From Hyphomicrobiales bacterium (GTDB taxonomy: Bacteria; Pseudomonadota; Alphaproteobacteria; Rhizobiales; Rhizobiaceae): a stretch of DNA of 64,000 bases. The stretch lies in NCBI GenBank assembly GCA_900473185.1, contig UCKU01000017.1, positions 95,245 through 159,244 of the forward strand, given 5' to 3'. A model generated the notes under the pieces. That model saw nothing but the letters and a program-made list of their open reading frames with translations, had not been told where the DNA came from and did not search any database. Shown here piece after piece: positions 1 to 7,266 of the stretch; position 1 is the stretch's first letter, and each line of letters starts with the position of its first letter. Both the position numbers and the translations under genes were made by a program.

Positions 1-20
1 CACTTTTGCGCGACATGCTT
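1..20. repeat. Partial RIME-like palindromic repeat at window edge
   Basis: The first 20 bases match positions 1901-1920 at 17 of 20 positions (shared core TTTTGCGCG-CATGCTT). They look like the terminal part of the same mosaic palindrome. The repeat ends 6 bases before the stop codon of the minus-strand gene at 27, so it lies just 3' of that gene. The rest is outside the window. Confidence 0.6.
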
Positions 21-26
21 CAGGCA

Positions 27-1673
27 TTACTTCTTGATCGAGAAGGCGCCCGGACGGAAATCCATGACGAACATGGCCGACGGCTTCCACTGGATGTCGG
101 CGCGCTTGCCGTAGAGGATGGCGTTCTGGTGCAGAACGATCAGAGCCGGATCTTCGACTTCGATGATCTCCAGCGCGCGAGCGAAGGCCTTCTTGACCTC
201 GGCCCTGTCTGTCGAGGTGTTCAGGACGTTGCAGAGCTTGTCGAACTCCTCGTTCCTCCACATGCCGGTCTTCGGGTTCGTACCGCTGTGGTAGGTGCCG
301 TTCGGGCAATTGTTGGCGAGCAGCGCGACCGGATAGGCGAAATATGCCGTGTTCGACAAATCCTGCATCATACGATCAGGAGCCGGATCGTTCGGGTTGT
401 CGACGACCGAGAAGTCGATGTTGAAGCCGATCTTGCGCAGGTTATCGAGATCGAACTGAGCAACCGTCAGCTCGTTCGGATAATAGTCGTTGTGGACGCG
501 GTAGGTGATCGGTTCGCCCTTGTAACCGGCCTCAGCCAGCAGCTTCTTGGCCAGTTCCGGATCATAGGCCGGCGACTTGAAATCTTCGACAAAGAGGTCG
601 CCGAACAGCTTGTGCTGGAAGCCCCGCGGAACCGCAGTGAGGCCGCCCCAGAGCGAGTCGACGATCGTCTGGCGGTCGATCGAATGCGAGAGAGCCTGGC
701 GGATCAGCTTGTTCTTCAGCGGGCCGTTGTTCGTGTCGAGCGCGATGAAGCGGATATTGGCAACCGGACCGCCGGCGACTTCGAAATCGGAATTGCCCTT
801 TATCATCGGTACCTGGTCCGGACCGACGTCGCTGACGATGTCGTATTCGCCTGATAGCAAGCCGTTGATGCGGCTTGCGGCTTCCGGAACGATGTTGAAG
901 TTCAGCTTGGCAATCGGCGGCTTGCCGCCCCAGTAATCGTCATGGGAGACGAGGTGGATGGCAGAACCCTGATCGACGCTTTCGACCTTGTAGGGGCCGG
1001 TTGCGACCGGTTTCAGGGAGAAATCTTTCCAGGATTTGGCGTTCTGAAAAGCGCGCTTGGAGATGATGGCGGCATAGTTGACGCGGGCGAGACGCGCTTC
1101 GGTATCGAGCGTCAACTTCTGCATGACGAAGCGGACGGTATAGTCGTCTACCTTCTCGACCGACTTCAGGAGCGGCCACTCGGATTTACGACCGGCGGCG
1201 GTGACGGCCGGAGGAACGATGCCAGTCGTGCCGTCGGCGCGCGTGAAGGTCGGCAGGTTGGCGTCGCGGGCCTTTGCCTGTTCCGGCAGCAGACCATAGC
1301 GCTCATCGGAGAAGGAGAAGACCACGTCATCGGCCTTCATCTCGTCACCATTGTGGAATTTGACGCCCTGGCGCAGCTTCACTTCGAGGATCTCGGGCGA
1401 AACCCACTTCCATTCCGTGGCGAGGCCCGGCTTGGCGCCGAGGTTCGGGTCGGACAGGTCGAGCGCGATCAGCTGCTCGTAGATATCGTTCTGATACTTA
1501 CGGGCCGCCGTGCCCGTATTATCGGTCGTATCGAGCGTACCGGCACTGCCCATGCTCTGCAGCGCGACGTTGATGGTCGGACGGTCTTCGGCACGCGCGA
1601 CCTGATTGAAGCCGAGGACGGTGGTGGCAAGAAGGGCTGATGTCAGTGACAATGTTCTGAAATTCATGTTCAT
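27..1673 (-). CDS. ABC transporter solute-binding protein, family 5 (peptide/opine/nickel type)
   Basis: The 548-residue product is a periplasmic receptor of the DppA/OppA/NikA type (SBP_bac_5), which delivers a peptide-like or other solute to an inner-membrane ABC importer. A Sec signal peptide is visible: a basic/polar start, a hydrophobic stretch at about residues 9-24, and an Ala-Arg-Ala-Glu cleavage region near 27-29. Family traits include the early 'LRQGVKFHNGDEM' segment and the 'ATGPYKV' segment. The length is normal for the family. Transcription order is regulator, phosphatase-like enzyme, then this gene, so the permease and ATPase genes may follow beyond the left edge. The substrate cannot be read from the sequence. 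Confidence 0.88.
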   Translation of the reverse strand: MNMNFRTLSLTSALLATTVLGFNQVARAEDRPTINVALQSMGSAGTLDTTDNTGTAARKYQNDIYEQLIALDLSDPNLGAKPGLATEWKWVSPEILEVKLRQGVKFHNGDEMKADDVVFSFSDERYGLLPEQAKARDANLPTFTRADGTTGIVPPAVTAAGRKSEWPLLKSVEKVDDYTVRFVMQKLTLDTEARLARVNYAAIISKRAFQNAKSWKDFSLKPVATGPYKVESVDQGSAIHLVSHDDYWGGKPPIAKLNFNIVPEAASRINGLLSGEYDIVSDVGPDQVPMIKGNSDFEVAGGPVANIRFIALDTNNGPLKNKLIRQALSHSIDRQTIVDSLWGGLTAVPRGFQHKLFGDLFVEDFKSPAYDPELAKKLLAEAGYKGEPITYRVHNDYYPNELTVAQFDLDNLRKIGFNIDFSVVDNPNDPAPDRMMQDLSNTAYFAYPVALLANNCPNGTYHSGTNPKTGMWRNEEFDKLCNVLNTSTDRAEVKKAFARALEIIEVEDPALIVLHQNAILYGKRADIQWKPSAMFVMDFRPGAFSIKK

Positions 1674-1777
1674 GGCTATGTCTCCGTTCGGAAAAATGGC
1701 GCCGGCTTTGAAAAGCTGGCATGGCTTCGCCGTTCGCCTGCCACTCCTCAGTCGGCCTGCGTCCGGGATCTGAATGA

Positions 1778-1801
1778 AGCGCCCCGGCTAATCGGGGCGC
1801 T
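1778..1801. other. Perfect 9-bp hairpin in the intergenic leader
   Basis: AGCGCCCCG and CGGGGCGCT pair over nine bases around a 6-base loop. There is no T-run on either side, so this is not a canonical intrinsic terminator. It lies between the phosphodiesterase-like gene and the solute-binding-protein gene on the minus strand. It could stabilise or attenuate the downstream mRNA, as hairpins often do upstream of highly expressed binding-protein genes. That role is inference. Confidence 0.45.
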
Positions 1802-1816
1802 GTCTGATGAAAATGC

Positions 1817-1920
1817 TTAAAGCGTGCAGCGATCTTTCAGATGCGTCTGCCACGCTTTAATTTTTTGTTTTGCGCATGCCGTTATCGCAAAACCACTGCG
1901 CGTTTTTGCGCGTCATGCTT
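1817..1920. repeat. RIME-like mosaic element (two consecutive palindromes)
   Basis: The first palindrome, 1817-1860, has 10-bp perfect ends (TTAAAGCGTG / CACGCTTTAA). The second, about 1871-1920, is an imperfect inverted repeat with a GCATG-CG...CGCAAAA motif on both arms. The length of about 104 bp and the double-palindrome architecture fit RIME (Rhizobium-specific intergenic mosaic element). Its last bases merge with the TAA stop codon (1919-1921) of the neighbouring minus-strand gene. Confidence 0.7.
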
Positions 1921-3466
1921 ATGCAGTCTGCAATTCAACCTTCAGTTCCTCGCGCCGCATGGGCTCGGCGGCCGGCCTGCCTTCGAGGACGAGATCGGCT
2001 TCGTCGATATAGTGATGGGTGCCGACGCGGGCGATCGCGATGCGGGAGACCTTGTCGCCGGCAGATGCGGTAAAGTGGGTGACGACAGGTGCCGAAACCG
2101 GTTGGCCGCCCTCTAGCAATTCGTGCATGACGCGGCCGGTCATCGTGGCGGCCGGCGCGACACCGAGAAGGTGCAGCACGGTCGGGGCAATGTCGTAGAT
2201 TCCGGTACGCGAGGCGATCACCTCGCCGCCGTGGCGGATGCCGGCGCCACCACCGACGAGCACGGCAGCAAGCTCGGTCGCATGAAGGCCGCCATGCGTG
2301 CCGCCCCCAACCGGAATGTTGTAATTTGCGGCATCGCAGTAGGAGGTGCCGGGAATGCCGTGGGCGTTGCTATCGTTATCGCCCTTCAGGTTGATGTAGA
2401 GATCAGGCGCGCGGTGATGTGCCGCGCCCGACAACCCGAGCGCCAGCGTGCCGGCGATGATGCCCTCGCTTGCGCCCGGTGCGATCGCCCGCGTGAAGGT
2501 CGCGCCGTACCATTCCTGTGCGGCCAGCACATCGAAGGCTGCCTGCAGCAGGCCGCGGTCGAATTTGCGCAGCCACAGGCCAGGGGCGCGGCCGCCGCGG
2601 TAAAGGATGTCGGCGTCATTATCGAAGTGGTGGTCCGCCGAGATGCCCGCGTCTCTCAACGCTTTGCCGACGGAAATGAATTTCGCCGAGGTAGAATGGC
2701 CGTGATCCGAGGTCAAGAAGATCGCGATGGCATCCCGCTCCGGCTGGCGTTCGCGCCACTCCATGAGGTCACCGATCGCCGCATCGCAATCGCGCATCGA
2801 GGCGAGCATGCCTTCGGCGCCGAGGCCATGAACATGCGAGGCGCTGTCAACCTCGGTCAGCCAGATGATCGCCGCCGACGGTTTCCTGGCAGGCCAGACG
2901 CTATCGGTGAAGACAGAGACCGCGCGCCGCTCGGCGCCGCGGTTGAAGCCGGTCGGCGGAACGGAATGCCGTTCGGCAATCTCGACGGCAAGCTCCGGCG
3001 GGAAGGCGATTGCCGGATGGCGAACATTAAAACCTGCCTGCCCCCAGTCGGTGCCCTTCCAGTTCAGCGCAGTGAAGGAGCCCTGCCCGCTCGATGTGAC
3101 GGTCGCGAAGGAAAGTCCGTGCTTGGCAAGCGTTTCCGACAGATTGGTCGCGGTCGCCATGCCGCCGACGAGGCGCCGGTCGCCGGCGCGCCAGTCGTGG
3201 ATCGTGTCGGTGCCGGTAAGCCGGCCGGAGCCATCGCGCGAATAGAACTCATTGCCGAGAACGCCCGTCGTTTCGGGTCGTGCGCCGCTTGCAAGCGCCG
3301 TCAGCGCGCCGCGCGTCTCGCTCGGGAAAACCGTGCGGTGATCGCGGCTCGTAACACCGGATGCCTTCAGGCTCGCGAGATTGGGCATGGTCGTCGCGTC
3401 GATCATATCCGGCCGCAGGCCGTCGACACCGAGCACGATGACATGGCGGACATCAGTCATCTTCAT
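1919..3466 (-). CDS. Alkaline phosphatase superfamily protein, nucleotide pyrophosphatase/phosphodiesterase type
   Basis: The 515-residue protein belongs to the NPP-like branch of the alkaline phosphatase superfamily. An early metal-binding Asp lies in 'VLGVDGLRPDMID'. The 'TVFPSETRG' segment corresponds to the nucleophile region. Further metal ligands are in 'EVDSASHVHG', 'TSDHGH' and 'GGTHGG'. No signal peptide is seen, so a cytoplasmic role is likely. The start codon overlaps the 3' end of the DeoR-type regulator gene by 14 bases, and the two are almost certainly co-transcribed. Hydrolysis of a phosphodiester or phosphomonoester brought in by the adjacent transporter is a reasonable inference, but the substrate is unknown. 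Starting at the second Met (MTDVRH) is equally possible. Confidence 0.82.
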   Translation of the reverse strand: MKMTDVRHVIVLGVDGLRPDMIDATTMPNLASLKASGVTSRDHRTVFPSETRGALTALASGARPETTGVLGNEFYSRDGSGRLTGTDTIHDWRAGDRRLVGGMATATNLSETLAKHGLSFATVTSSGQGSFTALNWKGTDWGQAGFNVRHPAIAFPPELAVEIAERHSVPPTGFNRGAERRAVSVFTDSVWPARKPSAAIIWLTEVDSASHVHGLGAEGMLASMRDCDAAIGDLMEWRERQPERDAIAIFLTSDHGHSTSAKFISVGKALRDAGISADHHFDNDADILYRGGRAPGLWLRKFDRGLLQAAFDVLAAQEWYGATFTRAIAPGASEGIIAGTLALGLSGAAHHRAPDLYINLKGDNDSNAHGIPGTSYCDAANYNIPVGGGTHGGLHATELAAVLVGGGAGIRHGGEVIASRTGIYDIAPTVLHLLGVAPAATMTGRVMHELLEGGQPVSAPVVTHFTASAGDKVSRIAIARVGTHHYIDEADLVLEGRPAAEPMRREELKVELQTA

Positions 3467-4280
3467 TCACCTTCTCTTCTATTGTCGTGCCGGCTGGACC
3501 GGCATTGTCATTGACGCTTTGGGGATAGAGAACGCTGGCGCCGGCCTCCGTCAGCAGGCGCACGAACGGCTCCTCCAGCGGCTGGTCGGTCACGAAGGTC
3601 TCGATTTCGGAAAATGGAATACTGCGGTAGCGGCCGACGGCGCCGATCTTGGTGTGGTCTGCCACGTAGACATTGGAACGGCTCTGTGCGGCAAGCCGTG
3701 TCTTGAGCTGCATGTAGTGCTTGGTGCGCTCGACCAGCCCGTATTCGGCATCGAGGCCGTAGACGCCGATGATCGACAGGTCGAAGCTGCAGTCGCGGAT
3801 CGCGTCAAATACTTCGTCGCCCAGCAGCGTCTTGCCGTTATAATCATATTCGCCACCGGTCAGGATGACCTTGTGGCGCAGGCCCGCCTGCAGCGCCTCG
3901 CCGATAGCCGGCATATTGGTCATAACCGTTACCGGCGGGCCGTTGCGCATCGCCTGGGCGACAGCAAGCACCGAGCTTCCGCCCGTCATGAATATCCATT
4001 GATCGGGCTGGATCATCGCAGCGACGAGATTGCCGATCGCCTGCTTTTCGGCACGTTCCATGTTGACGCGTTCGTCGAGCGCTGCCTCGCGGCCTGACGG
4101 GATCGCCCCGCCATAAACCCGCTGCAGCGAGCCACCCCGCTCCAGAGCCACAAGATCGCGCCGGATCGTTTCCGTGGAAACACCGAAGGTCTCGGCAATC
4201 GCGCTGATCGACATGCCGCTGCCGCCATTGATGAGGCGGATGATGGTCTGGTGACGGCTGGCTGCGGGAAGCTTGGACAT
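3453..4280 (-). CDS. DeoR-family transcriptional regulator
   Basis: The 275-residue product has an N-terminal winged helix-turn-helix (about residues 7-60, including 'FGVSTETIRRDL', the DeoR signature). It is followed by a DeoRC sugar-phosphate sensor domain with 'MTGGSSVLAVAQAM' and 'GGEYDYNGKTLLGD'. Such proteins usually repress a carbohydrate-phosphate catabolic operon and respond to a phosphorylated intermediate. It is first in a transcription unit with the phosphodiesterase-like gene (14-base overlap) and the solute-binding-protein gene, which it probably controls together with itself. I could not identify an operator. Confidence 0.9.
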   Translation of the reverse strand: MSKLPAASRHQTIIRLINGGSGMSISAIAETFGVSTETIRRDLVALERGGSLQRVYGGAIPSGREAALDERVNMERAEKQAIGNLVAAMIQPDQWIFMTGGSSVLAVAQAMRNGPPVTVMTNMPAIGEALQAGLRHKVILTGGEYDYNGKTLLGDEVFDAIRDCSFDLSIIGVYGLDAEYGLVERTKHYMQLKTRLAAQSRSNVYVADHTKIGAVGRYRSIPFSEIETFVTDQPLEEPFVRLLTEAGASVLYPQSVNDNAGPAGTTIEEKVNEDD

Positions 4281-4585
4281 GAAACAACTGCTCGCCTTGA
4301 TGATGTGGCATTTCTAGGCCGGTCATGTTTCAATGCCGTGACAGTTTTTTGATGTTTTTGTTTACATCCTCAAAGTCGCACAAAGTTCCACATTTTCGCG
4401 CTATGCGTCTTTGTCGCTCGCTGTGACGAGTCAAATGATCGATGCCCGGGCAGTTTCCAAAAAATGGCAAGTCCGCAAGAAATGCGCCGAACGCGTAAAT
4501 AGGAGGATTTTTTCAGTTGACCGCGATAGGTCGCCTGCATATGTTCCGCGCACTTCCGGCCGGGGTGCTTTGCACCGCGGAGAGT
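4281..4585. other. Intergenic region between DeoR-type gene and tRNA-Lys
   Basis: This 305-bp stretch must hold the promoter and operator of the minus-strand DeoR operon in its left part, though no clear inverted repeat was recognised. It also holds the tRNA promoter at 4517-4545 on the plus strand. Nothing else was recognised. Confidence 0.5.
4517..4545 (+). promoter_or_regulatory. Sigma-70 type promoter for tRNA-Lys
   Basis: TTGACC (4517-4522) and TATGTT (4540-4545) are separated by exactly 17 bases. The -10 lies about 40 bases before the mature tRNA 5' end, a normal distance for a tRNA leader. The -35 matches the alphaproteobacterial CTTGAC/TTGACC preference. There is no experimental support. 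Confidence 0.6.
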
Positions 4586-4661
4586 GAGAGCGTAGCTCAG
4601 CCGGTAGAGCAACTGACTTTTAATCAGTAGGTCTCGGGTTCGAACCCCGACGCTCTCACCA
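4586..4661 (+). tRNA. tRNA-Lys (anticodon TTT)
   Basis: This is a complete 76-nt cloverleaf. The acceptor stem GAGAGCG pairs with CGCTCTC, followed by discriminator A and an encoded CCA. The anticodon arm is ACTGA-CTTTTAA-TCAGT with anticodon TTT. The T arm is TCGGG-TTCGAAC-CCCGA. The downstream region is rich in small orphan genes, so the 3' end could have served as an integration site. No second copy of the tRNA 3' end was seen in the window. Confidence 0.98.
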
Positions 4662-4971
4662 TAATTTCTTAATGAAATCAAATTTATAGAGATAGCACCA
4701 GCACAGATTGTTGACGCCTATTGCCCAGCCTTTACGGCACGTGGCGAGCATGTGCGGCACACGATTGGCGTACGGCACATCGGGAATTTGCCGAGTTGGT
4801 AGAACGATGGGCCGGCCGCCTTCCAGTCGAATCGCGACGAATCCGCGACACGAACCTGAGAACGTCCAGCCATAGTGACAAATCAAGCGACAATCTCTGC
4901 GCTGGCAACGCTCCTGCGCCTGATGTGTGGCACGAGGGCGGCTAGTGGCCGCCCTATCTTTTCCAGCCAAC
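4662..4971. other. Gene-poor stretch after tRNA-Lys
   Basis: This stretch of about 310 bp has no reading frame with a convincing start and Shine-Dalgarno sequence. Together with the following 100 bp it separates the tRNA from the small minus-strand gene at 5074. It may be decayed coding DNA of a former insertion. I see no repeat or integrase remnant. Confidence 0.4.
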
Positions 4972-4998
4972 AAAAAAGCCCCGCCCTAAGGCGAGGCT
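4972..4998 (-). terminator. Intrinsic terminator (minus strand)
   Basis: Read on the minus strand, AGCCTCGCC and GGCGGGGCT form a 9-bp stem (one G-U pair) with a 4-base loop, running directly into six T residues. It lies about 75 bases past the stop of the 44-codon gene at 5074-5208. This suggests that gene, or a small RNA, is really transcribed. Confidence 0.75.
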
Positions 4999-5073
4999 GA
5001 CCGTGATCAAATCTTGGGAGGCAGTATGGTCGTGGTTTAACGTGCCTGGGTTGCGCAAGGCTTGCGGACGCAT

Positions 5074-5208
5074 TCAAGCGTTGAGGGTTGTCTCAACTCG
5101 GTGAAAACTTATGACGACCGCTTCTGAAATCGCTGCCGCCTTCTGCGTCATGCTCACGCCTAGTCCAGCAGCCACTAACTCCTGTGATTTCTCTGAAAGT
5201 TTAGTCAT
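5074..5208 (-). CDS. Hypothetical 44-residue protein
   Basis: I do not recognise this protein. The chosen ATG (MTKLSEKSQELVAAGLG...) is preceded on the minus strand by AGAAGGAC, a good Shine-Dalgarno sequence at normal spacing. A clear intrinsic terminator follows at 4972-4998. The frame extends upstream to an earlier ATG near 5367, but that part has no ribosome binding site and a shadow-like composition. The product is Ala/Ser/Glu-rich and probably helical, with no signal peptide. The call rests on translation and termination signals only. Confidence 0.42.
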   Translation of the reverse strand: MTKLSEKSQELVAAGLGVSMTQKAAAISEAVVISFHRVETTLNA

Positions 5209-5365
5209 GTCCTTCTCTTCTGGCAACTCGGTACAAGGCACGCGCAGTTGATGAACGGCTCGCTCTTCTCTGGGGTTGGGCGGGTCGCTCGGGTTTTCTT
5301 GACGTTCGCTTGCAATGGCAGGCATTCGCTGGCCAACCAAGCGGTGCCGGTGTAAAGCACATGCC

Positions 5366-5620
5366 ATGGCTCTAGATCCTCAGAAGGCATTTGCAGATTA
5401 CAGTGCGGCGGACTGCAGCGTGCAGTTCTGGACCGCCAACGCACCGGCCGTGCAATTCACCTCTTTGGAAGCCGCCGTCAGGTTTGCAAAAGACCATGGC
5501 GGCAGATGGGAAGAGATTGAGATAACGGTCCATCTGCCGCGCGAAGACATCGTCTTCGCCACCGGAAAAGTGCATCAGCTAATTGATGCTTTGCCAGGTG
5601 ACGCCCGGGAAAAGCGATAG
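5366..5620 (+). CDS. Hypothetical 84-residue protein
   Basis: This small protein is of unknown function (MALDPQKAFADYSAADC...). It is mixed alpha/beta in character, with 'FTSLEAAVRFAKDHGG' reading as an amphipathic helix and an acidic C-terminal half. The same frame has an earlier ATG at 5315. The start at 5366 is preferred because the preceding residues (RWPTKRCRCK) look non-native. No convincing Shine-Dalgarno was found, which lowers confidence. It lies in the orphan-gene patch downstream of tRNA-Lys, 181 bases before the XRE-type regulator on the same strand. Confidence 0.5.
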   Translation: MALDPQKAFADYSAADCSVQFWTANAPAVQFTSLEAAVRFAKDHGGRWEEIEITVHLPREDIVFATGKVHQLIDALPGDAREKR

Positions 5621-5801
5621 CCAGGTCGATCAGTGGCAAATCGGAACCGTACTGCGCATGTACCGGCCGTGTTGCAGGCAGCTGCCAGGGGCAGAAATCC
5701 ACTGATCCCATCTCCTTACTGCGAGTGCGTTTTCATTGATTAATTTCGCTCACAATGATAATAAATCCCATCGACAGAGCGTATCGGGCGATACTTTCAT
5801 A

Positions 5802-6149
5802 ATGAGCGATTTTGATCATTTAACCGGCCGACAGTTGGCGGCCGCCCGCGTTTTACTGGGGATTGGTCAGGTTGAGCTGGCCAGCAGGTCAAATGTATCA
5901 GCACCTACCCTGCGACGCATGGAAGCCAGCGAGGGCGCTGTCGAGGGCATGCGCAATAACGTCGCTTCAGTCATTGCGGTATTGCAAGCCGCCGGCGTCA
6001 CCTTTCTTAATGGGAACTATTCCGGTTCAGGCGGCCCAGGTGTACGCCTGACGCAGCCTGCCGGCGCGTCGATCGACGTCAAAGAACGCGAGACGATTCA
6101 CTATCGCGAGTTTTATGAGAATGATGCACCTCCTGGTGCTGGAGGTTAA
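5802..6149 (+). CDS. XRE-like helix-turn-helix protein (115 aa)
   Basis: The N-terminal half (about residues 9-65) fits a Cro/C1-type HTH: 'GRQLAAARVLLGIGQVELA' followed by 'SNVSAPTLRRMEASEG', which places the recognition helix at VSAPTLRRME. A Gly-rich linker and a short C-terminal tail with 'GPGVRLTQ' follow, a layout common in small alphaproteobacterial XRE proteins. The start MSDFDH was chosen over an upstream ATG at 5736 because the preceding residues are not HTH-like. The stop codon at 6147-6149 is one base from the next start codon, and the ribosome binding site of that gene lies inside this one, so translation is likely coupled. Confidence 0.75.
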   Translation: MSDFDHLTGRQLAAARVLLGIGQVELASRSNVSAPTLRRMEASEGAVEGMRNNVASVIAVLQAAGVTFLNGNYSGSGGPGVRLTQPAGASIDVKERETIHYREFYENDAPPGAGG

Positions 6150-6150
6150 A

Positions 6151-6420
6151 ATGGCGAAAACACCCAAAGAACCAAAGCTCGAGCATTCCGATTTCTCCGG
6201 CGAGTTCGAAGATGACGGCGTAACCGTGCTCGTCGATATACATCGGCCGGCGGGCACCAATGGCGATTGGACTCTCGAGGTCATTTCGCAAACCGAAGTC
6301 GTGACGACCTGGGAAGATGCATTCGCCACGGATCTGGAAGCTTGGGAAGAGTTTCTGGCCACCGCAGAACGAGATGGCGTGCGAAGCTTTCTCGATGAGG
6401 ATGAGCCGCTGGTGCATTGA
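6151..6420 (+). CDS. Hypothetical acidic 89-residue protein coupled to an XRE regulator
   Basis: The function is unknown. The start ATG at 6151 has a strong GGAGG (6141-6145) located within the end of the upstream regulator gene. The product is strongly acidic, with a beta-rich middle ('DDGVTVLVDIHRPAG', 'WTLEVISQTEVVTTWED') and a helical, Glu/Asp-rich C-terminus. There is no signal peptide or membrane segment. The tight coupling to a DNA-binding protein suggests a two-gene functional unit, such as a regulator with a partner or a toxin-antitoxin-like pair. No known toxin motif is visible. Confidence 0.7.
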   Translation: MAKTPKEPKLEHSDFSGEFEDDGVTVLVDIHRPAGTNGDWTLEVISQTEVVTTWEDAFATDLEAWEEFLATAERDGVRSFLDEDEPLVH

Positions 6421-6547
6421 TGGGATCGACCCGTTCCCTGGCCTCTCGTCGCGGCCTACCAATCCGCACTGCCACATTGCGAAGACCTTGATAAGCTTCC
6501 GGCACTGGCGCCGGAAGCTTATCAATATGAATTCGCAATACTCGTCG

Positions 6548-6727
6548 TCAGTAGCTGCAGGACCGACCATCCCTGGGCCTGAAGCCATCTGCACAGGCGC
6601 GATTCATCGAATCTCCCGGCACGTAGCCCGAAGCGGAGCCGTATGAATTCGGGGGAGTTGCGCACGCGGTGAGCAGCGAGATGCCGATCAGCGCTCCGGC
6701 TGCTACCAATGCCCGAAATCTGCTCAT
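6548..6727 (-). CDS. Small lipoprotein (59 aa)
   Basis: An N-terminal signal with basic start MSRFR, hydrophobic core ALVAAGALIGISL and lipobox LTAC gives a mature lipid-modified Cys at about residue 22. The remaining 38 residues (rich in Ser, Gly and Tyr, ending DGRSCSY) match no domain I know. A GAGGAG ribosome binding site precedes the ATG, and the codon just before it is TTG, an alternative start at 6730. It is likely anchored in the periplasm. Small lipoproteins of this kind are common in rhizobia and mostly uncharacterised. Confidence 0.75.
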   Translation of the reverse strand: MSRFRALVAAGALIGISLLTACATPPNSYGSASGYVPGDSMNRACADGFRPRDGRSCSY

Positions 6728-6771
6728 CAATGTTTCTCCTCGGTGGATGTTCCGGCGTCAATCTCTCACGC

Positions 6772-6862
6772 TAGAGCGCCCTGCGTCCATTCGGACGCAC
6801 AAAGGACGCTCTAACTCCTTGAATCTACGCATCAGGCTTTCCGAAAATCGATTCCGATTTTC
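6772..6862. repeat. Second mosaic palindromic element (RIME-like variant)
   Basis: There are two consecutive palindromes. The first, 6772-6813, has outer arms TAGAGCG / CGCTCTA and inner arms TGCGTCC / GGACGCA. The second, 6829-6862, has ends GCATC / GATGC enclosing CGAAAATCG-ATTC-CGATTTTCG. It has the same two-palindrome plan as the element at 1817-1920 but a different sequence. It lies upstream of the small lipoprotein gene. Confidence 0.65.
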
Positions 6863-7266
6863 GCGCCGATGCTGTAGCGCATACCAGCACCAAGCAGTCA
6901 TCGCAACTAAACGACATCACAAGCTTGCTCTCGTCCGCCGTGGCCAACAGGCCGGATAAAGTAGCGAGAGATCCGGCGTCGGCCTCGTATGTCCGCCGGC
7001 CGGACCTCCCGGCATTCGCAGTGGGGTGCCTGCAAATGCCGGGCAATACCACCGGTCATGCCCGAGTCGATCCATTCACAGAGCCAAAGATGGTTTGCGC
7101 GCCGTTAATATCCACATGCGCTGTCCCATGTTGGGATGGACGGAGCCACCTCAAGGCCTGCGGCAATTTGGAGATCCGACCGGCTACGCTTAGCGCAAAA
7201 AGGTGATTGGCAATCACCCCTTTGCGGCGCTAGGAACATCGCTCAGACTGCTGCCGGAGAGAATGC
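6863..7266. other. Intergenic region before ccdA
   Basis: About 400 bp have no reading frame I trust; short frames on both strands lack ribosome binding sites and recognisable protein composition. The ccdA promoter should be in the right part. No structured RNA was recognised. Confidence 0.4.

Noticed and set aside
4370-4681. Minus-strand open frame across tRNA-Lys
   Set aside because: It covers the tRNA and its promoter and has no ribosome binding site. The RNA gene takes precedence.
6925-7206. Plus-strand open frame of 93 codons before ccdA
   Set aside because: It has no Shine-Dalgarno sequence, no family resemblance and a composition like random high-GC sequence.
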